Shown one piece after another: positions 46,301 through 60,325 of a DNA stretch of 64,000 nt (its first letter is position 1; each line of letters starts with the position of its first letter). The position numbers were made by a program, and so were the translations under genes. This DNA comes from Tigriopus japonicus. Its lineage: Eukaryota; Arthropoda; Copepoda; Harpacticoida; Harpacticidae. The stretch lies in the NCBI GenBank assembly GCA_010645155.1, contig CM021316.1:2649249-2713248 (forward strand), written 5' to 3'. The notes beneath the pieces are model-generated. The model had not been told where the DNA came from and made no database searches. It saw nothing but the letters and a program-made list of their open reading frames with translations.

Positions 46301-49300
46301 GAAGCGTTAAACTCGTTCCTTTCACACTCATTGCCATAAATCAAAACTTGTAAGAAAATCGTAATTTGAGAACTCCAAGGGAGGTGGTCTGATACAAGGT
46401 GATAACAAAATGGCAAAAGATTGAGAAGTCGCCGTTAAGTTGTAGAGCCTCTTGGGTACTTCGTTATTTCAACTACTAGCCCAAAGATGGAGGATGTTAC
46501 AAGCATCATTTTCGCTTCTACCTTCTCCTTCTGGTCGTCCGACACTTGGGCATTGTAATTACATGTTATTACATCGTCATATTTGTTGTTGCTGCTCACT
46601 GGTTTTTGAGCGTGTCCAAAAGCCTCTTTGAGATGACTTCGAGTCTTATTGCTTTCAAGAACGTGGATGGAATAGAGTTAAGAGGGTTTTTCTGATCATG
46701 TGGGTGATTTGACAGATTTTTCGGGGCGAAGGTTTTGGGTGAAAAATAAATTATCTTCTGGCTGCTCCTGCTCTCATCCGAGGAATTGATGGGATAATGA
46801 GTACCTCTGTTCCATATCATCATCACTCCATCCATGTGATGGTTTTCGAACAGATCAAACAAGGAGGGCAGAGAAATCTCCAAATTGCACCCAAGCCAGC
46901 CCCAATTCTTTGGCAAGGCATTTCGGGAAGAACAAGGCCCTCGAGGATCTTGTAAGCGATATCTGGGATCATGGATTTTTGAGTTTGAGCTCAAGTTGAC
47001 GGAGGGGATGAAAATCTAGCAACTGACAACAAAAACTACAAAGGAGATATGATGCGGATACCGAAATGACGAATTTCCGGCTCTCAAGTCCTTGGCGTGG
47101 GTTGGACAAAGCACTAATCATCCACCAAATGAATAAGATCAACAATGTCCATCCTACCCAACATTACAAAGTACACATAACGGTGAACATATACCACGAT
47201 AAGCCATCTGACATCAAAACCAAGGAACAAACCCGTTTGCTACTTACTGACTCATCATCATTCGACTACGGAACCTCTCCAACCACATGTCGGGATTTGG
47301 ATTCGTTCTAGCTTCTTGTAGGTAGAACATTGGGATAACAATTTATTCGACACATGGAGATTGGGTCAAACACCTTGGGCGTGGTAGTATTTCACGACAT
47401 CAATGTAAATGGACACTATCTCACGGACACTACTTCACTCCGATGAGTCCACAGACCGACTGAGTGGTCACTTGTTAGCAATAGTCACCCTTCATATTTT
47501 CTCGAAATTCCATTGAGCCTCAGTCTGGTGGTGAATCTCAAATTTCGCTTGATTCTGACACGATTGTGGACTGGCCGCCATTGATCATTGGAATATTGGA
47601 AAATTTGCGCCTTCGTATTGGTCAAGAGCCGTCCAGCAATACGATCGACACTGACCAACCAAGCCAGTCCCCGGTCGCCGACTTCAGGGATTAAATGGAA
47701 TGATTTTTGGATTCCTCGATGCAATAATTCCATTTACTTGAAAACATGAACACCACCATGGCCCATTTTGGACCATTTGAAAGACCCTTAGGTGAAAGTT
47801 AATATCTGAACAACTAAAGATCCATTTCTCATTCAGTTTCAAGGACGCATTGTAGGCAGATTATTGCATCCAAGATGAGGGTTGAGGTATCTACCTTGGT
47901 ATTTGGTTGCACTCGACGATTTGGTGAAATATCTGGTACTTGTGCGAAGGTTGGGGTTAATTATGGTGGGGAAGGTAAGCTTTTCGTAGCCTGAGGCTGT
48001 CGTCGTCGCCGCTTGTTGAAATATTCATCACTTCAACTACTCCCAACTCTTGTGTACCTGGAGAATTTCAGAGGGCACAGGTTGGCCCGACACTGACCAT
48101 TCTTTTTCGGAGGATTGAACTCAGGAAAAAGTGTCATCCTTTACAAGAATGACATCGCCACTCCTACAGACTCGCCCCTCTTCCTCCATATTGTGATGGA
48201 GTCCTCCTTGGCAATTAGCATACTTGACTGAAATGTGCATTTTAACATATTGAACACATTTGGCAGTTGGTCTAGGAATGGGTCAACGAGGTCCTCTCAT
48301 ATTGGGCACCGTTAAAATCGAGACGAGCTCTGCCCTCAGGGCATCTTGTGCTTGGAAATTTAGATTGCATGGCCTCCTCAAATCCCTGAAGATGTCAGTA
48401 ACTTGAAAATCAACCCTCTCATAGGGCTTCGATCAGTATCCGACGGAGCGAAGAAAATCTCTTACCACTCATCTCTTTGAAGAATGTTTTACATCAAGTC
48501 AAGATTCTTTTCACGTTTTCAATGGTCAAGGAATTAGGAAAAATTGACCGAGAAAATGGGCGATTGTAGAGAGGCTTCTTTCTTGGTTGGGAGAAGGCTT
48601 TTGACGCCCACACCTTTCTTTGAACAAGGTTTTCAAGAGTCGTGTTATTGTGATGTCACATCAGATCGTTCAATTGTCACAGCAATCTCTTCAAGGAAAG
48701 CAAATCAATGGAGAGTTTGGGACGCCTAATTTCACCCAATTTTTGACTAAAGACGATGAAAACGTGCTTACGACGACTCGATCAGGTATTAAGAATGAAT
48801 AAGCGATGGTACCGTCAAATTCTTGGATGATGATGAAGCTGCTGATTTCGAATGGAATACAGTAGGATGCCAGGTTTTTTTCTTCTTCTTCTTCTCTCGT
48901 TGAAGAGAGATTCCAATTCAGGCAGAGGGACTAATTTGAAGATCTCAATTTTACCTCATAAATCTCCATGCGAACAGCTTTAAAGGTCTCTCATTCCAAT
49001 TTTGGTTAATGGAATGTTGTTTCAAATGGAGTTGGAGAGTTGATCCTACACTATTTGCTGCCATGGGGGCCAAAGTTAGTTATCCATGGGGATGGAACCT
49101 CATTTCCTCTACGACTTATCTTGCGCAGATGTCGTCGGTTCCAAAGGCACAATCGGGAAAATGACTCGGTAGCTTGTACTGGAATTGGCCGGATTCTAGA
49201 GTAGGGTAATTGGATTGGCTGTTGTCAGGGTGGGTATTACACAGGTTTAAGAAGGATCATTTTGAATGGCGGTACAATTCAATTTGTTGATTGGGCTCAA

Positions 49301-52300
49301 CTTTCTGTCCTTGAGAGGGCTGGAGAGCCCCAAATAAAACGATCAACTCTTTCAGGTTGACGACAGACGTTGTAAAAACATAGACCACCCTCAATGCTCA
49401 GAGGCACAGAAAGAGAGAGAGAGCATTCCTAACTCTGACGGTCCGTTTCTTGTCCAGCCAAGTTTAGTCTCTGATCATGAAATTGAACACGAAGCAAGCG
49501 AAATAGTTACGATGGCGGTTGAGTTAATTCTCCTTCTGGAGGACGGAGCAGATTGAAAACTCGAGAAGAGGACAGGGAAAGGCCATCCATCACGAAGGTA
49601 TTTCTAGAATCAATGAGTCAGCTTGGGAGAAACTTTGAGAAATGTCGGCTGGTCGCAAAAGCGCCCAATTACGAGGACTGGTGAATATCTCAAAAAGTGA
49701 GGGAACCATTCTCAAGACCTCTTTACACTTGATTTTCAGACAGATTAGTCCTCACCCCGATGTTTATCATCTTTAGAAAGTGCTTCCATTTGGTCGACTG
49801 GGCGATGATTGAATATCTAATTGCTTGCTTGGACACAAATTCTAAAACAATAGGAACCCCGTGGATTGGAATCTGATAATTTGGTTATCGACTCGACACA
49901 GAAAATATGCTATAATCTTTGGACCCCATATTGTTCTCCAACAGACATTAGTAGAATTTGTAATGATCATCACCATTCCTATCACCACCATGGCCGCAGC
50001 CACCACGCCAAGTCGTGAATTCAACAACAAATGTGATAAAAATCTGGTTGTTTTTGTCCAACAACTCGGCAAGTGGTTCACCAAATATAAACCCAGACTT
50101 ATTTTTTTCGACCCTTACCCCCTCCAGGGTAAAATTGTGATGCAAAAAAGGTTGTTAGGTCAGAGCTTGGGCGGCAGTTCAATGATATCGTGCCTTAAAC
50201 ATCTGCCGAAGTTCACCATCTCCGGTGATGAACCGATGATAGAGCTGGAATTTCTTGGCAAGAACCAAAAGAGACCTCATGAGAACCAGAGGTTTCCGTG
50301 AAAAGACCATTGTGTGCATGTGAAGTAGGTTGTGGTGAGGTATCTCCAAATTCTACACCACACCAACACGACAAGCTAACCGGCATCGTCCACATGCAAA
50401 GAAAGAACGTCTTCAATTTGATCAAGACCAAAAATTGAAAATTGACCATGACCGACCATGTTCGTTGGGTTGAAAACGTATAATGTGACTTGGCTGTATG
50501 ATTTCTGAATTTCTTTTAAATTCTAGACTTCCTTCATCAAAGTAGCACAGGCTCAGAGCATGGATAACAGTGGCAAAGCGAAAAGACCTTTAGAATAAAC
50601 ATCCCCTTTCCAATTGGGGGGCTATTAACAAGTCTACCCGTGAACAAAAAAAAGTCCCTTGTTCGCTCGAGAGGAGGTGTTAATTAGTTGGATGGCACTA
50701 TCACGGTGAAAATGGCTCTATTCAGGAGACAGCTCACTTACCTGTCTTTATATCGAAGCCCGAATGGCGCTGAAGGCCGATTTGGAGAGTCCATGCTATT
50801 GTTATTGCCATGAGTGAGGGGAGCCATGGCAGTGAGGTGCTTAATCATGGGCATTTTGGAGACACTTTTCACCATTTGCGTTGAAGAACTCTAGGTTCGA
50901 CAACGCCAGTAATGGCATGATATGAATGATTATGGTATTGTCTGGGAAATACGTCCAGATTTCTACGGAAGTAGGGCTCCAAACCTACATGCACAAACTA
51001 CACTTCCCGGAGAGCAATTTTCGTGGCGGTGGTGTTGGCGCTGTTAATGACGATAATGCATGATTTTCTTCACTACTCAATGGCAGGTCCATCAGCTAAG
51101 GTTCATTATATGACACACCATGATAACACCTTGTGTGTTTGATTTGCTTTGCCTAAGATTAACGATACGATTTGCTTTCGTTGGAGCCAGTTCGCACTTT
51201 GTTTACTCGTTTGTGGTGATTTCCAAGGGTGAGCAAACTAAAGTCCACAGGAGGAACCGCCGTTGTTATTGACCGGGTAAAATGTCGCTAAATTGAACGA
51301 GAATTCCACGCCATTCACACCCTCTCAAGATCCCCACTGGGCTGAATCAACATTTTTCACCAAAGGTTGCCTAAATAACTCGTTAATAGTCGCTCACTTC
51401 ACTTAGTCGCCAACTTGTTTGGCTAGGTAAATTTCCTGGGATTCGACGGTGAATGGTGAAGTGTTCTCCCTCGGCGTCCTTGTCACACTCTGACAAGACC
51501 AACACCAACATCACCAATATGGATGATATGGACAAGGCTTCTCCAAAGCAATGAGCGTGCCCTCTTTACAACAAGCCCTATTCCGCTACTAATCGTACAT
51601 ACGGGGGGAAGACGAGCGGATCCGAAGCACATGTCTCACACAACATGGTCTTTGCCAGGCAGATCTCCACAACCACCACAGCTACTTCTACCACTATTAC
51701 TACTTCGCCTTCAAAGCTCCATCCAAGCTTCACCAAGACCAGGTTTGGATGGGGACGGTGTGGAGTGGTGTCGCTTTGTCTTGTGCTTCGGATATTCTCC
51801 ACATGGAAGGTAGCTAGTAAGCGGGTAAGCGAGCTCCCAATCCTTAGCCGGCTTTTTTGCACCTGCGCACCTCTCCTTGCTTCGATATCTATCGCTCACT
51901 GTGTATGAACTCACGACTCTACTGGAGCACTACTAGTGTCTATGATGTTTTCTCTAATATCAGGGACTGGACAAATGCGGCACCGGGAAGTGATGCTACC
52001 GACGTTACATGTGCCATATCGGGGGCTGCCAACCCAACGCGTCAGATTTTGCATCACAAAGAGGATAGGGGAGGTGAAACAGAGGCTGTCGGAACGGAGA
52101 TTTTGAAAGGAAACAGCGGACCCAAAAGCAAATCCATCATCAATAGTTTCATTCATGACAAAGAAGTCGAAATTGGCGGCCTCGCAAGTTCCCAGCTTAC
52201 TTGGGGACGAAAGAAAGAACTTATTATTCAGCTCGGTTCATCGGGCACAGCTGGTCATTGCTTGGTGGACCAAAGCATCATCCCCACAAAGATGATTTGG

Positions 52301-55104
52301 ATCTGTCCACGTTAGCAAAGCTTGTTACACGAGACTCGAGACCCGTCCATTGAGGTCTACAAGTTCAATAATCTCTTGAAGTGTCCACTTGTCAAAGAGA
52401 TTTCATTTTACTAATTTGGATCTCCCGGCACTTTTTGTTTGTTCCGCTGAATGGTCAAATTAGCGACGTCCGAGCACTGTTTATCTCGATTCAAGATCAA
52501 GACCCTTCAATCACATCTTCACATCAGTACAATTAGAGCAAAAACAGGGTCGATTTACGACCACCAATCCATCCATCCATCCTTGGTCTCCATAAGTGGA
52601 ATTGTTGTATTTATGAGAGCACCTTCAGAGGCAAGCTGACATGAATGCACACATAATAGAGCTCTGATGATTGCCACACTCTCCCTTTGTGAGTTGAAAT
52701 GTCAGGTCTCGCATTATGCATTGAAATCGACGTTAAAAAATGACAATTTGGCCAAATCGTACCATAGCCTTCTAGCCCAGTGGAGGGTCGAAGGGGTGCG
52801 AATTCGGAGAAGGCAAATCACTACTTTCAAGCACTTCAAATCGCCATGTCAAATGGTGAGGCTCCTTTCAATGCTGCCTCGAAACGTTCAACAGGACCCT
52901 GAAGTGGTTGAGCGTGCAAATGTCGGGATGTTGTTATTGTACCTGACTTATCCCTCTCAAGCTTCGACAAACCGTGTCGTGAAATAAGTGCTAGTGGTAG
53001 TATTTGTTATTGTTGCTGTTTGATGTTCAACTGCCTGCTTGCCTCTTTTTCAGAACAAATTCCTCGAGAATATGGACCACTTCAATAGCCCAAGGCCCAA
53101 TTCTCACGTGTTTTCCTGTGCCCCCAAATCCATCCCGAGTTTTGGTTGTGAAGATCTTTACACAAGTCCAGGGCTCATTGTGTTCTGCTTTGATAAGGGG
53201 TCAAGACGACTCCAGAAAGATATGGAAGCGAGCAACGTGCCCAATAAAACCAGGTGAGTCGTGCTTCGTTCATCATTACCAGAATACTCTACAATCGGGC
53301 TCGAGTCTGCGTCCGAAGTAGTACACCCTTCGAATTGGTTCTCAATGGCTTTTGTGGCAGTAGCACTGGAAAAGCGTGGTCTAAGTCGAGGAAGCTTCCT
53401 CCGAGCCCAACATCTACCCGACCCATGAGCTAATACTCACCAAAGTAGGTACCCACATACAGAGATCAGACACTCTTGAATCAGCCAAAACCTACTTTGG
53501 TTCCCTTCCCTTCCAACTATCATCATCATGGTCGTCATCCGACACACAACCGGATTTGGCAGGTGCGAGAACTCCCGATACTCGGATAAGTAAAAGCAAA
53601 TTCGGTTGATGGTCGGACGACACGATTCGTTTTCAATCTGGCGATGGTTGAACTTAGACCTCAATATTTTATGTTCCTTTTATGAACTTCATTTCTCAAA
53701 TTTCCTGTATTTGAACATCTAAGATTACTTATCAGAAGTAGAGAGAGCTTCATGAAGTTGTTTGAGAACTTGAACAAAGCACTTTGTGAACTATGACTGA
53801 TGCACCGCTCGACGTAAAGCTACTAATCTATACAGTAGTTGAGAAACTTGATTGGCTGTTTTTGTGGTCGAAAGGACGGCCATGCTTCCACCTGTGGCCC
53901 GTAATTGATCGAGTCCCGTCATTAGCTGGGATGGTCCTGTGTTTCACAAATTTTGGACACACGCTTCATTACGGATGAATGTTGAATGTTGAATGCTAGA
54001 TGTTGTGGGCTAGGGGTCCAAATTGGAAGGAATCAACATTTTCTATCAGAGGTCTGCCTGCAAAGTACAACGGTTTCAACGGCACACTTCGTCACTGCGC
54101 CACAGTTGAAATTGTTATGAAAACTTCTACCGCTATCGGAGGAACAGGAAATGGGCCAAAAATAATCATGGGGAGCTCTGAAAGAGTTTTTAATGACCAT
54201 GATGACAACCTTCCGACCAAAGTAAGGGTCTATGACTCTGATGTTGATGTTGTGTGTCCAAATTTATCCAAGGGGATAGATAGCTAGCAGGTGACCAGCG
54301 ACCAACGATTCACTTCGATTAGACGTTCTATGCACATGATGTTGTTATAAACGTTGCCTTGCCCGTATGAAACCCTTCGTGATGATGGTTTGAAAGCGAT
54401 TTGGCGCTCAACGTAGTAGAAAATGATAGGCTCCTCTGGCTATTGGATTGGATATTGGTGGTTGACTTTGGATATTAACCATGAGAGAAGATGATTTCTC
54501 CTCCGGTTGAATAGACCTCGTTGTCTTGGAGGAGGATCGAATTTGAAATAGCCTATTGGAGCTTAATCAGAGGGAAGCAAATTTTGCCTGATTGACCGAC
54601 CCATGGTGGATTAATCATGTGTGATCAAGTTTCACCCTCAAGCAGTTTTCCCAAATCTCTTTCTCTTTATTTCTGCCTGAAAGCTAGACGTGCACAAAAG
54701 TTCTTACTGCATTTGTTCGGATTTTGTTGAATTTTTACTTTCCACATATTTATTTGGCAAGTGTTGGTTTGCTGCTTAGTAGTTATTTCGGTTCAACTCT
54801 CAGATGTAGTTCAATCTGGTTATCCCTCTACAGTTTGAAAGCATCTTTCCTATTTCGCCAGGTGGCAGCCCAATACAGGTTTGACTGCGCCTTCCAATTT
54901 GTGCTTCACTCTGGTGGCCATTTTTGTAAACCATCCTTCCATCTAGCGTTCAAGCTGAGAACCAAAAGTGGTTGGTTGGATGGTTATGGGTTCCTACCTG
55001 TCTGTGTCGTCTGACCCATTCTCCTCGGCTTCCAAGTTCGATATAACTTTTTCCAATTCCTCATCAATGTCGTCATCGTCATATTGGGCGAGTTCCTCCT
55101 CGGG
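31357..55104 (-). CDS. Shroom: Shroom-family actin/Rho-kinase-binding protein, 3' eight exons (5' end not found)
   Basis: Shroom recruits Rho kinase to apical actin and drives apical constriction of epithelia. Minus-strand exons in gene order: 55104-54998, 43286-42708, 35675-35461, 35385-34300, 34229-34067, 32483-32387, 32314-32042 and 31605-31357. All are GT-AG and phases match, giving 922 residues. The C-terminal ~200 residues form the Rock-binding ASD2 coiled coil: FMQDKKELLLARISTKLDIL, SLIFGLSGRLARAENALLAL, EVLASKRDKLTDQLSEAKKL, DYGVYVKMKVKLIMESREVQ, EKIAIGEEQ. The front has an acidic segment (DDDDIDEELEKVISNLEAEE), a Pro-rich block with PPPPP and PPPPPP runs, Ser-rich stretches and a His cluster (RHHHNHHHHNNVW). 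No PDZ domain is seen, but earlier exons may lie outside the window. The first listed exon is tied to the rest only by phase and splice consensus. Confidence 0.85.
35676..42707 (-). other. Large Shroom intron (7.0 kb)
   Basis: Non-coding by every check available by eye: ORFs are short, on both strands and without family motifs. A CT-rich tract occurs at about 40302-40317. No mobile element was recognised. Confidence 0.6.
52567..52582. repeat. (ATCC)4 microsatellite
   Basis: Four perfect ATCC units within the large Shroom intron. Confidence 0.85.
53054..53253 (+). CDS. Candidate orphan exon, antisense inside the large Shroom intron
   Basis: A strong acceptor (GCCTCTTTTTCAG) and a strong donor (CCAG|GTGAGTCG) bracket 200 nt that are open in the frame starting AAC-AAA-TTC, with residues such as NKFLENMDHFNSPRPNSHVF and a CEDLYTSPGLIVFCFDKG segment. 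No family is recognised, no neighbouring exon was found, and a stretch of this length can stay open by chance. It could be a nested gene or lineage-specific transcript, or nothing. Confidence 0.2.
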
Positions 55105-58100
55105 CTGAAACCAAAAGAAAAGTTCATGAATGAATTGAAACCATGATGGACCGATTTATAAATGAGAAAATTCCAAACCATTACGGACTCATCTTTAACC
55201 TAAGGAGAACCTACTCAACAAGTTCGAATACCTATCAATAACAACATGCCAAGAAAATGGCCGCTAATCTAATGCATATTGAACTGGACAAAAACCATTG
55301 AAACGATTGAAACTTTGGGTATTCTTAGAGAGGTCTGAGGTTGCGTTAGTTTTGATAGAGCATCGTGTGCCTGATTAAAAGTCCGGTGATATCTTCTACT
55401 ATCACCTTGGTTCATACTCCAAGTTCTAACCCACCATGAAATGAGGTGTGAAAGTGTGACTAAAACATCCAGCTCGTAGTCAAAATCTGTTGCACAGAGA
55501 GATACTACATGAACTTGTACTTGGATGATCGGCCTTGAACAGGAATTCAATTCTGTCCAGTGTTGAGATTGTTTTGTCACGGCTGTGATGATGAGCATCA
55601 ATCCGTGGCCATATTTGGGGACGTGATAGCTTTTGAATCCGGGATGTCATCATTTTTATAGAATGTGGCCACGAATTGATCATGAATAGACGTAGAAACA
55701 CCTTGTTTGTTGATCTCATGAAAGCCAAACACGAAAACCAACCAGGATTCAAAAAGACACGAAAAAAAAACTGGCCCCGACGCTCTTCCGGGGTCTGAGC
55801 ACTTCTCCTACCTCTTTGAGTGTGTACTAATAATATTATCTCAAGGATTGGGTTCTCTCTCGTAAATCCCTCCACCTGATATCATTGTGCCTTTGCTTTG
55901 AGCCGGTGACAAGACTTTGGGAATGACTCTTGACTTGTTCAATTACGATTCTTCGGAATTCCTTTTGTTCTCGTGACGTCGGAAGTGGAGTAACTCATTT
56001 TGGACGAAGGCAATGAATCAGAATGGAGGTCCGTTAAAAACAAATGTTACCCATTGGCTTGGGTGTGTACCTACGTACGTACTACATATACTTCATACAA
56101 TGCGTGTAGTGACAACAAGAGCCTCCTGCCAAATGGATTTAATGGAAGAATCTCATTGCAAAAACGTGATACACTAAGTGATCCCTGGACGATTCATGAC
56201 ATGCCAAAACGGGGCCTCGAGGCTTATATGAAAATGGGCCTGATGAGTCTCTCATGCCTACTCAAGCAACCAGGAAGTGGGTGCACAACTTACAAACCAA
56301 ACATGCCCCGCATCTCCCCACATCTGAGGAGGTTCTATCGCTTCTTCATTTGATGGAGCTTTTTTGTTTTGCTTTTTTCACCTCGTTGAAGGTTACTTAA
56401 TGAAAATCGCCAAGCGCATCAAACTTGCCAGATATCTAATTAAGATCTGTCAAGGGCTTCTTCACACTTAAGAATCTGATCTCTTGATTAGATTTCTACT
56501 TCGCTCATTAACAGTTAAATAATAGCGTGTGTCCAAGGAGAGACCTCCAAATAGTGTATGATCTCTGATCTGACCAGGTAACCTTCTCCATTTTCAACGT
56601 CTCCCTGAAGAGACCTTGTTAAGCTCCAGGGAAACCTGTTGAGAGGTGAAAAACAATTGTTTTTTAAATATGAGCTCGTCGTCGTCTACTGGACCTATTC
56701 AAGATTTTATGACCCCAGTCTAAAGCGAACGAAATCCTAAGCAATGTTCTCGTACTATCGGTGGCAACCAGCGGTGCCTCGCCATTTCGCCATAGGTACG
56801 TACAGAAGTTGCACTTCTTTAAGAGGAGTGACCCTCAGCGAATGCTGCCACAAGCTTGGTAATTAAATCATTAAATCTAGGGCTTTTATGGGATGGCGGG
56901 AGCTTTCTGGCTGACTCGGAATCCCGAGGAGATCTTCAAATGCGGGAGACGCCTTATGAGAGGCCCAACGCGAATGGTTAGATCTCAATGATGTGAATAC
57001 GGAAACGAGATGGTTATCGGGCTCTCTCGAAGGTGGCAAGACGCCAACAATTAATAAGGCATCAAGTTGGTTTGGCTGTAAATCGAAACTCCAAGTCCCC
57101 CCAAATGGTTCGTTCATCCCTAGGATATCAGACTTTGGCCCTCAGAGACCGCCAATTTATTGCTTTTCCATCAGTGATTTGAACGATGGAATCACTTTTC
57201 TTAGCCATAAATCTATCAAGTTTATGGCTCATCCGGATTATCTTCAAATCAGCAAATGTTGGTTTTTCAAACAAAGGCATCTGAATAATGAGAATAGACG
57301 TGCTGAAATGAGAGCAGATGAAAAGGCTTGGACCACAAACACACCACTTTGAGGTTCATTGTTCGTTCGGGTTAAAAGCGAAAAGCGTTGTTGGGGAACA
57401 ATTTCTCTAAAGGAATCGCGGATAAGGTTCATCAGGATTCGGCTTGAGAGTTTCTGATGGATTGGGTCGATTCTCGCCTTTGTGAGGGGATGAGAAAATA
57501 AATGCAATTGCGTGACTTCGACAAAGGTCGAAAAACGGCCCTTCTCAAACAATACTTGAATTCAAATTGCACCATGACTTCTATCCTTTACTCAATCTCA
57601 GGATAGAACGAATGAGAATGGCTCTTTTCCCCTCCGTACCCTTTCTTCGGTTCCAAGTTTTTTCTTCATCAAGTCTTGCGTCTTGTTGTAATTGGTTTTC
57701 CCCCCAGTTTCAATTACACACGTCCTTTCAAAAACGGACACCGTGAAATTTGCCTTCTTGGTATTCTGCGCTTTTGTCAATAAAAGTCAGCCCAAAGGGC
57801 ATCATAGACCACGGAAGCCATTCCCTCATGGCTCGCGTTTCCGAATAGATTCAATTCACGTTTCCAATTCCCCTTCGAGGCTAGATAAGTATCTGTCTTC
57901 TGACTAGGATAATAAAAATTTTGTCACTTCGAATGACAAATTGCCCTTGAACAGGTTGGGTGAGTTAGTTAGCTTTCACCGAAGACATTTCCAACCGGAT
58001 TTTCCTCCACCAGTTCCAAGGTTTGGTTATAAATATGTCTTATAATTCCGAAGGCTGAACAGTTAAGATTGTGGGCTGATTGGGTGCCACGTTAAATTGG

Positions 58101-60149
58101 GAGCTATTTTTTACGAGTTGAAGCCCTAACGAAAATTCATTGCACCATCTCTTTAAATCAGGAATAGTCCCTGCAGCGATTCATTATGCCAATGAAGACT
58201 GGAATTGGTCCTCATTATGAGCTCCGTTGTTGTCCTTAGGTCTGGATAAATTCTTCGAGAACAATAATTGAAATGGAGCCAATAAATAATGCCCATATAT
58301 TTCAATACGGACTGAGAGAGATCCTGAAGATAGGCCCCAGGACATTAGCTAATCAGGGTCACGAAGACACCCAACATATCGAGAATCATTTGCACAAAAC
58401 TCCATGGCTGATTGAGGTTACATCTCCCACGGATCGAACAAAGGACGATGACAGTAAGATATGAGCGGTACTTTCTATCCTCCTTGGAATTCATCTCAGG
58501 TTGGAAAGTGCGAATCCATATCCGGGCATGTTCACCAATGATAATTATGTGCTAAGTGCGAAATATGCGGCCTGAAAGGTGTGCAAAATTTTCCCCATTC
58601 GCTAGCTCAATGCATCATTATCGGGTCCTTTTTCATCGCATGCAGTCCTCGTCGTTTGTTCGTTCTCAGTGTCTGAGGAGGCAACTTTCTCCAAAAAGGT
58701 TCATTCAATGGGCGATGTCCTAGGCAGACCGGTTGAGAAGTAATCCCGTGTGCACTCTATGTAGAGAACGTTAGATCGACGGGGTCATGAAATATTGGTC
58801 TGGCAATCAGGGGTCTTTCTTCCCATCTCTTCAAAAAGTTTTGGGATTCATTGCTGATATTTGGGAAAGGAATTTCTTCAAGTTGGGCCATGGCAAGGTC
58901 AATGGTTTTCTATCGTTTTGGCTGGCTTGCAAGCCATTGACACCCTCTGAACGATTTCGTCTTGAAGACATGACCTTTTCAGAGGTCCGAAATGAATTTG
59001 GGAGGAAAATGTGCGCAAAAATAACTTTACCGAGCTGAATACTATCCCATTTTATGGCAGAAAAAAAAAGTTCCTCGTCCTTCGAAGACGATCCTATGTT
59101 TCTCAGTCGTTTGTAGTGGAAATGCTTGCTTGACTCAGAACTTTGTCTTGACTGAGGCCATCTGTCATGGTGCTTGAAATTATTTTTCAAGGCTCTGATG
59201 ATGATATTAATTTCATACCATTTCGGACTTTTTTTGCTTCACTTTCATCCTCCCTGGAGAGGGAAAGAACGAAAGAAAGAAAGGGACCGCTAGGCGACAT
59301 TTGGAGATGAAAATCTTGGCAATTGGCACGATTTTTTTGCTTAGTTTTCAGATCACGAAGCGCCGGGGTCAGTCTCAGATGCATTTCGAATGAGAAGCTG
59401 GAGCATCGAGTTCTCATAGCCAATCCTTGGGTGAAAAAAAAGATCCATGCTTGATTTACTGATTCTGCATGGCTGAAAGTCGTCCTGACCTTGCATTTGA
59501 TTGAAATCTGCAATTTATCTTGCACTCTAGATTTAATTGAGCCAGAGATTAATCACTCACTACAAATAAATGTATTAGATGCAATTAATGCCACTTTCAT
59601 CACAGTTTGAGCCTGCTTCATTTTGAGATGCGTATTTGATTTTCACTTTCTCTAACTCGTGTCGATAATTTTGAAACATACCAGAAAATTGGATCTAGGG
59701 TTAATTTACGATACAATTTCCCAATTCTTTCTTCACTCAAGCATATCAAAATATGAATAGATAACTACTATAAAGTGAAATAAAACTTTATCCATGTATT
59801 TAAAAAAATATATGTTTTAAACCCTTTTCGATTTTCGATCTTTGAAGCTCTCACTTTGGCGTTTTGAATCTAAGCCTTTCAATGTGTGCATACTGATGGT
59901 TCTAAGCCAATTCCCTCCGCTCGTTTTCTCATTAGATTAGCGAAGATTAGCATAAATCAGATTTGCGAATATTCTCCTCGACAGGCCTTTCGTGTCTGAG
60001 ACCGTCATAACACCAGGCATGAGTGCACACGACTCTGTGAAAAACGATCAGGTCGAAACCAATCCAGATCTCTTTCTATTTTAACCTTAAAAAGCGCTAA
60101 ACTCGCCAAGGTACTTGAAGCTCGTGAAGGATTGATTGCTCGAGACAAA

Positions 60150-60325
60150 TTATGCGCCGTAATTTCTCCGTAACAAGGTATTTAAGGCACAGAGTGTTTC
60201 ATCGGGACCATCAAAAGCAGCCCGAACCAGACACGCCAATCTCTCGTTAATCCGTGGGATCGATCCGACAAATGGACCCAATTCGTCAAAGAGAAAACCT
60301 TGTTCCAACCCGGATGTGCAAGCAC
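60150..60325 (-). CDS. Candidate 3'-terminal exon of unknown gene (strand uncertain)
   Basis: On the minus strand, an acceptor-like TTACTTGGTAG is followed by 58 codons and a TAA, including LFDELGPFVGSIPRINERLA and LVRAAFDGPDETLCALNTLL, which has protein-like hydrophobic spacing. The plus strand of the same DNA also has an open stretch (60193-60332) ending at a perfect donor CAA|GTAAGT. Only one can be real. No family was recognised and no partner exon found. Confidence 0.22.

Larger units (their letters stand above)
43287..54997 (-). other. Very large Shroom intron (11.7 kb)
   Basis: No recognisable exon of Shroom or of another known gene was found. One plus-strand stretch (53054-53253) has both splice signals and an open frame and is listed separately. 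Simple repeats include TTC triplets near 48880-48895 and (ATCC)n at 52567. Confidence 0.55.

Noticed and set aside
49861..50301. A 146-codon plus-strand ORF in the same intron
   Set aside because: No motif, non-ATG-like start context, and AT-rich low-information sequence; chance is the simplest reading.
51857..52315. A 152-codon plus-strand ORF in the large Shroom intron
   Set aside because: It depends on a TTG start, shows no domain, no clear splice signals and a mixed composition; treated as chance.
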